Shown here: piece after piece, positions 46,001-55,000 of the stretch
How the letters are laid out: every line of letters begins with the position of its first letter
Numbering within the stretch: position 1 is the first letter of the stretch
Assembly (NCBI GenBank): GCA_964017065.1
Contig: OZ024783.1
Coordinates: 18,203,752-18,267,751, forward strand
Origin: Haliclona indistincta
Taxonomy: Eukaryota > Porifera > Demospongiae > Haplosclerida > Chalinidae
DNA length: 64,000 nt
Direction of reading: 5' to 3'
The notes under the pieces: model-generated
Told to the model about the DNA's origin: nothing
Seen by the model: only the letters and a program-made list of their open reading frames with translations
Databases searched by the model: none
Translations under genes and position numbers: made by a program

Positions 46001-49000
46001 CAAGCATGGTAGTAGACATGTGTGTGTGAGAGGTACGACACAGGTAGGTCAGTATACAAGCATGGTAGTAGACATGTGTGTGTTGAGAGGTACGACACAG
46101 GTAGGTCAGTATACAAGCATGGTAGTAGCCATGTGTGTGTTGAGAGGTACGACACAGGTAGGTCAGTATACAAGCATGGTAGTAGACATGTGTGTGAGGT
46201 ACGACACAGGTAGGTCAGTATACAAGCATGGTAGTAGACATGTGTTGAGAGGTACGACACAGGTAGGTCAGTATACAAGCATGGTAGTAGACATGTGTGA
46301 GAGGTACGACACAGGTAGGTCAGTATACAAGCATGGTAGTAGACATGTGTGTGTTGAGAGGTACGACACAGGTAGGTCAGTATACAAGCATGGTAGTAGA
46401 CATGTGTGTGTTGAGAGGTATGACACAGGTAGGTCAGTATACAAGCATGGTAGTAGACATGTGTGTGAGGTACGACACAGGTAGGTCAGTATACAAGCAT
46501 GGTAGTAGACATGTATGTGTTGAGAGGTACGATACAGGTAGGTCAGTATACAAGCATGGTAGTGGACATGTGTGTGTTGAGAGGTACGACACAGGTAGGT
46601 CAGTATACAAGCATGGTAGTAGACATGTGTGTGTTGAGAGGTACGACACAGGTAGGTCAGTATACAAGCATGGTAGTAGACATGTGTGTGTTGAGAGGTA
46701 CGACACAGATAGGTCAGTATACAAGCATGGTAGTAGACATGTGTGTGAAGTACGACACAGGTAGGTCAGTATACAAGCATGGTAGTAGACATGTGTGTGT
46801 TGAGAGGTATGACACAGGTAGGTCAGTATACAAGCATGGTAGTAGACATGTGTGTGTTGAGACGTACGACACAGGTAGGTCAGTATACAAGCATGGTAGT
46901 AGACATGTGTGTGAAGTACGACACAGGTAGGTCAGTATACAAGCATGGTAGTAGACATGTGTGTGTTGAGAGGTATGACACAGGTAGGTCAGTATACAAG
47001 CATGGTAGTAGACATGTGTGTGTTGAGACGTACGACACAGGTAGGTCAGTATACAAGCATGGTAGTAGACATGTGTGTGTTGAGAGGTATGACACAGGTA
47101 GGTCAGTATACAAGCATGGTAGTAGACATGTGTGTGTTGAGAGGTACGACACAGGTAGGTCAGTATACAAGCATGCATGGTAGCTCTGGATCAGAATAGA
47201 TGAACAGTAAATGTCTAAGGCTCAACTCTTACTGTTAATCACAATCACAACTGTGATCACACAAATTCACACGAGAGGAAAGTGAAAAGTGTCAAAAGAA
47301 AGGGAAAAGTGTCAAATTTGATGGTTGTCTCTCTCTCGTACACCACTACACTAGCTGAGCTTAGTAATATCAGTCCAAATGCACTTGCATACTGTCTGTT
47401 GGTTCATAAAGTGAGTGACTACATTGGTTTGAACATGCTATTATCCTGGATGGTGGTAGTGATTACACTAACACAGAACAAATCCAGAACTGTTGCTAGA
47501 ACCATTCCGTAAACCCCTAATTTGAACGTGACGGGCTTCAGACAGGCACGTTAGCACGATATGCTTCCAGCAGGAGTATGACAAGCTTGAGCTACTCTAT
47601 TTACACTAGTGCTAGAAGAGTTCTGGAACAATGACCAGCGCTAATGTAAACACACTGTAAGATGGTGGACACAAGAGAGTGTGTGGCTAGCTCAGTCTCA
47701 CCAGGTGTTGTGGGAGGGGCACCAGACTCACTGGACGGTTGAGTGGATGCTGAGAGAGAGATAATATAATAAAAATTGGTTAGTAGTAATTTATATCTCA
47801 ATAATTTGAGTAAGTCATTACATGAGTATAGTATTAGTATGTTGACTATGGTAATAGTAGGTGTGGTCAGACTCTACAACACTTCATAGCTCAGTAGCTC
47901 ATGTTATCATGTACTGACCAACTCTCTCCAGCAAGTCCACAATGTCTTGATGATTCTGACCTCTCGCTGTATCAAGTGGAGTCTTACCATTCTATAGTGT
48001 AACAATAGAACAGTGTGAGTCATGACACACACACAAACGAAAAATGAGAAATGGACTCAGTTAAGAAACAATGACTTTGCAATCAGTTCATTTCAATACA
48101 TACTGTAACCAGAAACACACCCAAACTGCATAAACTGATTCTAACATAGCTTGAACCATACATGAACATAGACCCTTCCACACTCTCTGTGCTATAGAAT
48201 TTTATATATGCGCAGATCTACAAAATTCAATCATGCAAATCACTGTTTTTATGAGATGGTAACTACAGAACATGGTTTGGTAGCACAGAGGACAAGTATA
48301 GCTAACAAACACTTGGAATTAAGAATTCATATCTTCTTCAGAGTGGTACAGAGACACATGCAGGCTCATGTATCTACATGTATGGTGTAATCTACAGTAA
48401 GCACTTTACGATAGTATAGTAGTTGTATTGTATTTCATGAGAACAGCTTTGTTCAACAACACAACATATCAGTATCACTAGACACACATGTACTCACCCT
48501 ATCGGTTGTATCGGTAGCTGCACCAGCAGCAATCAGCTGCTCAGCTACAGCTGTGTGACCTCTGTGTGCACTCCAATGAAGAGCTGTATTACCACTCTAT
48601 AGAATAAACAACAATTAAGTGAAGAGCACATGGTTATTGAGTGTGAAGTGGTGTCAAGCACAACACATGGTAACTGGTCTTGTTGGTAATAACACAGTAA
48701 CTAGTGTATTACAGTATCAGACGATGGCTTGTGTACCAGTACAGTATGACACATAGTGTCTACACATCACCGGAAATACTATTATCATTTGACATGTACT
48801 GCAATAGTCTACTAGTAGACGGAGCAAGCCAGAGCAAGAGAACAATGAGATTACTGTAGCACTGCAGTACACATGGTCTGGTATATCAGTGATTGTATTG
48901 TGACAGACAGACAGATATTCTTAAAAGTAGATTAGAAATTTTTCACCACAGCTAGTGTACTGTCTGCTTAGGCAGTACATTACCATGGTATCAAAAGAGA

Positions 49001-52000
49001 ATGCCTTCTTCAGACCCATCTGAAGAAGGCATAAAGCAGAAATGCCACAAGAACAGTTGTTTCAACTCTAAATTTCACCAAGTACATAGCAGTCGACCAT
49101 AATTAGTTTATAGACAGACGACAGAATGACAGACAGACAGATACACATGTGCGTGTATCTACTAACATACCCAATCTCTGGCATTGATGTCTATCTCAGG
49201 TTGTGACAGGAGCAGTCGAACAACCTGAGAGTGTCCATCCATTGAGCTAGCGATAAGTGGTGTCCTCTGTATAATAGTAGAGAATGATAACAACAACACA
49301 GTGAGTATTAGTTATTGCCCTCACGCGAGGGCATTAACCGACATTAATGACCGCGGGAAAGTCGGTTGCCCGAGTTACGGTCGAGGGCGCAGCCCGAGAC
49401 TGTACGAGGGCCGACTTTCCCGAGGTCATTAATGTCGGTTAATGCCCGAGTTGTGTAGGGCAATAAATGATTTATTACATAGTTCATCTCTGTGAGCGCA
49501 ATAACATCGCGAATTTTTCAAACTCGCAAAGACGCAACGGTCTGTTGCTATAGAAGACGCTACGCGCGGTCAATAACCTACATTAATGCCCTCGGATAGA
49601 GCAATCCGATTGGTGAAAGATGACGTACTATGTAATAATTATTAATAAACAATGCAACATTTTACATAATCAACTGTTGTTCAATATAGTCCCACACCAA
49701 GGGCGTATAGAGAGGAGAGGGCATGCAACGCAATACTATCCGTGAAAACATCGAAATCTTTATTGTTACTAAGAATAGCACTTTCCGTTATCAATTATTG
49801 TTATGGTATACGGAGGGTAAACGGAAACTGACGTCACTGACTCACAACTCAAAGTAGTAGTAATGGCAGACCAAGCTGTAGAAGAACACTGCACAACACC
49901 AAGCGGCGCGCGCGGAACAAGGCCACGCCAGCCAAAGCGGAGAAAGATCGTGACTTCGCCTCTGTCCGATACTGCTCGTCGCTTGTTGGTGGTCAAATGC
50001 TCTGCAGCTGATCAGCAGGAAGCGACAGCGCCATCGATAGACAACACTAGTGTCGTTTTACCTGCGTCTCAGCCAACGCCATCAGTGATGAGCGTACGCG
50101 ACATGGTCGGCAACCAGTTTCCACAGCTTCATGTCGAGGAGAACTCAGAATGGCTTGTTATTTCTAGGTTAGATACTGAACTGTAGTGCATGCATGCTGA
50201 GTCAGAAATTATTATAATTACAATAGGAAGCCTGTTGTTTCTGAAGAGTATGGACCTATGGTCAATCCTCGTCTGTGCATACTCGGACCTGGTGACAATG
50301 TATCGTACAAGTGGCAGGTGTTCTTTCTCACTGTCGATGAGGGTGAATACTGTTCTGAAACAATCAACAGCTATCTTGAACAATTGTTGCCTTCATCAGG
50401 TTATCTAGTTTGCCCTGGCATCATGAAATATCCTCATGAAACAATTCGTTTCCATACCAAGAATTTACGAGAATGGGGCATTCCATTTGTACACAGAGTC
50501 GACTCAAAGCAGTGCGAACTATGGCATGTTCCAAACAATGTTCACCATCCAGCAGGTGATCAATTACGAAACACATGCCAGAAATGTCGTTTTCTCCATC
50601 AAGACATACAAAAGCTAGTGAAAACCTCTGAGGCTGTGTCTGAGGAACAGAAGTTGGCAAGGTCTTCAGTAGGCTCCAAATATCCTCTTAAGTACCTCTC
50701 CCCTGCAACTAAGGCTAAGAGGGTGTCTAAAGTATGCAGAGAACGTGTGACATTGACAGCGAAGTTAGCGAAGGTGGCACATTTTGACGTCGAAGTTAGT
50801 GAGAAACAGCATACAGAGTTACTTGAGTTAGTGCGGTCAGTTAACAAGAATGCAGAGTAAAGCAATAGAAGAATTATGCGCAGAAGGTGAACAAGTTCTT
50901 GGAACTGCAGACAGCCCATTGAGAGAAGTCTGGCAGCAAGATGTGACTGAACGCATAGAATTTGAGAAAGACCAGAAAAGAAATGGTTTGCAATTCCTGG
51001 TTGCAATTGATGTAATTATCATCTGCAAATTCATGTAGTGACTTCCTGCAGAGGAAACAAATGGAGTGCAATAACTGTGAGAATGGGTAAGCATACTCTT
51101 ATTTTGGTACATAATAAAGTTACTAATAATTATTATTATAATTATATTGATATTTTAGCCCTTGCTGTTTTCACAAGAAGCCCAGCAGCGTATGATGCTC
51201 TAAAAGGCTTTAAACTACTACAGCTACCATCAAGGCGTACACTCAAGGATTATATTAGCGCAAATCGTGAAAAGGCTGGAGAATGTTTGAAGCATTTACA
51301 GGAAGAAGGAAAGCTCTACTTGAGCAAAATAGAGGAACTCAAGAAGACTAAACAAACAGGTATAGCTATAATATTTGAACAAAGTACCAATCAAACAGTC
51401 GTAAACTTACCCAGATGATCTTCTTCCTACTGGACATGGCGTACTTGTTATAGATGAAGTCAAGGTATAATCGTTTCCTTACAGTTGATAGTAATGAACA
51501 TAATATGTGCGCAGGTTGGATTGAGACTAGTGTGGAGTAGTCGGAACCAACAATTTTCAGGACTGTGTATGACACACAATGAATTGGCTACTCTTTGTGA
51601 TGTGTATCAGACACTAAGCCCTGACTACCGCCAAAGCCAGACTTCATATGTGCTGCAGACATTATGGAGGGACCTGACTTCAGATGTAATGATTATCACA
51701 TGTACAATAATTACAGCTAGCATAATTTGATGCAGGTTGACATCATTGGACCCCACTATACCAGTGATGGCACGATTGAACACAAATTCTTGCTCCCCAC
51801 ACTGATGGATGCTGTGTTTAAGTTCCATCAGTGTGGTTTTGAAGTATGTGCGGTGGTGTGTGATGGCGCATCATCAAACATGACTATGGTCAAAGAACTG
51901 ACTGGTTCAGAAAGAAAGGCTTACGGGTATGTATAATAATTATTTTAGGCTGTGTAAGTAAGCATTATGTGCATAATTTTTTACTTATAATTATTACAAT

Positions 52001-55000
52001 AAAATTATCATATAATTATAGGCTTAAGAAAGGCTGCAAAGGCAAGGAGAAATTTTACATCAAGACTTGGTGCCTGAATCCTTACACAGGCGGCAAGATT
52101 CACTTTGTAATCTGCCCTAGTCATCAGGTTAGAAAAACATGTTCGTGTCACATAATGTATTACATATTATTATTACAGCTGAAAAATATGGTTTCAGCTC
52201 TTTTTCAATCCAAAGCTGCTGGAACTCGTAGTTTTGTCAACAATGAGCACCAATTTGGTTGGGAAATCGTACAAGACATGTACAGACGAGAACTAGAGCG
52301 AATGAGAAATGGACAGGTAACTCGCATCCCCAAGCTTAAAGAAAGCCATATTGTGAGAGACTCGTGGACACGATTAAATGTTTTACCCTCTAAAGTGATG
52401 CAAGTGAGTTAGAAATTTGGCTTTTGTCAATTAATCATTGTAATTGCAGCAGGATGAAGTCCTAAGTGAACTGCTGGAGTATGCTAATGCCGACCCACCT
52501 CCTCAAGACAGTCAACAAGTCTTAGCTACAGTACAGTATCTTTCTGCCCTGAACAAAATATTTGAGAAGACTCTTCTCGGCAGAAAAACGAAAATCTTTG
52601 ATCCGTATGGTTCAGGCATTCAAAGGCTAAATGAGGGATTCTCCTATTTTGAAGAATGGGCAGAAGAACTAGATGAAAGTGGTTGCTTTGATGATGGAGT
52701 CGAATGCAAGAGTTTTATTTCTTGGCAGGTATGTTACATGTGATGATAAATATTCACTACTAACATAAATTATTGTTTCTTTCAGACATGGGATTTGCTT
52801 AGGATTATGATTTTTGGTTTCCGTGGTCTAGTGCAGGATTTTTTGTCTACTCATCCTGGCTATCATGTTAACCCAAGGCGTGTTAATGGTAGCGGAATCG
52901 AGACATTGTTTGGCCAGCTCAAGCACACAACTGGAGGAAATTTAACTGGTTACAGCTTTGAAACTGCTAAAGCTACAATGGTAACTAAAAGATCTGTCCA
53001 AGGCCAGAAGTCAAAACAAGATGATTACAGAGATACTCCTTTATACATAAGACAAAAAACATTGAGAAGAAAGTGAACTTAATCATGAAAATTACTTATC
53101 ACTTGTATGTTTATCTGCAGCATAGCATTTTAACTTGTCTCTTAAACCTACATTTACGTCAACACCTTTGTTTCGTTTAATGCAAGTAAGTTTTGTAATG
53201 TTTCTTAAAAATTCATTGCTTCTAGCGTTATAGTACTTGGTCAGTAGCATTACATGGACTTCCTGTACTGTTTTTTCATGGCAAGGCGCATGGAGTTCCT
53301 TGACTGCTTTGGTGAATTGTAGTTCAAGAGTAGCATCTTTCAACACAGTTTTTTTTGTTACTTCAAATATATTTTCACCATACTTAGCAAAACCATCTTG
53401 ATTGAGATACACCTTTATACTTGCCTCCACTTTTTGTAGCCAAGACAAGAGACTAGAGTGGATAAAGGTAAGACCACCGCGATCCAAATATTGAACTCCT
53501 CTTGGAAGGGATGTCTTCTGTTCATTAGGTAACTTAAGAGCTAATAGAAGTTTGAGTTGCTCCTGTGTGTGTGGCATCTTTTTCTTTTCATAATCTTTCT
53601 CACAGTTTTCAACGCAACATTTTAGTGCCCAGCCTGATAACCGGTACAACGCAGTATCATCTGCAGGAAGCTCAACTGATGCTACTGCAGAATCACCTTC
53701 CGTGCTCAGATGCTCAATTTTATTAGCAATCTGCTTTTGTATGCCATCCTGTACAGCATGGAGTATAGCAGCAATCACTGTTTTTTGAGTGTCAAATGAA
53801 ATTTGTTCATTGACTTTGAGCAATGATAAGCTAGCCAGTGATGCTAATGTTTGTTTCTGACGACAAGTAAAAGTACAGATGTAGTCCAACCAAGAAATAT
53901 ATAAATTCGCGTATTTATCTTTCCCCTTGCTGTTGCCTTCCAATAGTAACAGAAACTTTTCAATGGCTGTGAGTAAAATTTTCTTCAGTTCTATAGTACC
54001 TTGTATTGCTTCCCACAATATCAGTCGTTGAGGAAAGAGATCAGGCACCAAGCATTCTGGTACAGCCTTGTAAACATACAAAATTACTTCTTCTCTATTA
54101 ATGTTTGTTTGCACTTTTATTCTTTCTTCTTTGTTCAAATTCCTTGGTTTGTACGTTGTTTCTCGTCCTGCAGCTGGCTTCCCCTGTTTCTTCTTCTTGG
54201 TGTATTTTCGTTTGACACTGGCTCTTCCTACTGCTCGATGTTTGCTGTCTTCTCCTTCTTCCGTTTTTCTTCTCTTTACAGTCTTGTCTGCTGCCTGTTT
54301 TCTCTGTCTTTTCCTTTTAGGTTTAGATTTGTCAGCTGGAGTTTCCATGGAGCACGCGCACGCCTAGGCGTGTTTGAATGCGGTTAAACGCGCGTGCGCT
54401 GTATGACGCGTCAACGTTTAATGAACTTCTCGTGATGTCACATCCGCGTGGGCGTAAAATCTAATTTTAGTAACAATAAAGATTTCGATGTTTGTATGCG
54501 TTGCATGCCCTCTTCTCTCTATACGCCCTTGCCCACACTGATCAAACAGTGTCCTCTGTGATGTATCTATCTATGCCTACATCATTCCATAAATGCTCCT
54601 GTGTTCTTATTGATTGGACAGTATTTTACCACATGTTGATCACACATTGTGTATTAGGCAGTCAGAGACTGAGCAAGTGCACAGATCATCACAAGGCATC
54701 GTGTGTGGTTCTTCACGGCAGTAGAGCCGACCAACAAGAGTGCACACGTTGAGACTGATGAACAGAGAGAGGACATGCTACAGCTAGCACATGATCGAGG
54801 CAACGATAATATGGTGCTACTGAGACTGATCATTGCCAGAAATGCCGGGACACGGAGTTTAATGTTTCCGTATACCGTTCCGTATACTAACCTTAGTTAA
54901 TTACAGGAATTGAGAGTGACCTGAAAACGCATCGTCCAAGGCTAATTAACGTCTGAAAAGCTTAGTTCGACCTGGAAACATGCTCTAGAGACTCGTGGCT

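Larger units (their letters stand above)
49698..54531. mobile_element. P-like DNA transposon, 4.8 kb, two convergent genes
   Basis: Terminal inverted repeats of about 80 bp start CAAGGGCGTATAGAGAG at both ends and end near ATCGAAATCTTTATTGTTAC. They are flanked by a 7-bp direct repeat CCCACAC (49691-49697 and 54532-54538). Inside, a multi-exon transposase reads on the plus strand (49863-53075) and a single-exon gene on the minus strand (54348-53092). The stop codons face each other 16 bases apart. The transposon sits in an intron of gene 1. Confidence 0.88.

Noticed and set aside
45000..47000. Splice donors (CAG/GTAGGT) in every 57-bp unit
   Set aside because: They are on the strand opposite to gene 1, so they cannot act in its splicing. 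No plus-strand gene is seen here.
44819..47199. Long frames of 19-residue repeats (VERYDTGRSVYKHGSRHVC type and frames on the other strand)
   Set aside because: They follow from a 57-base satellite period and occur in several frames on both strands at once. No leader, domain or codon bias supports a gene.
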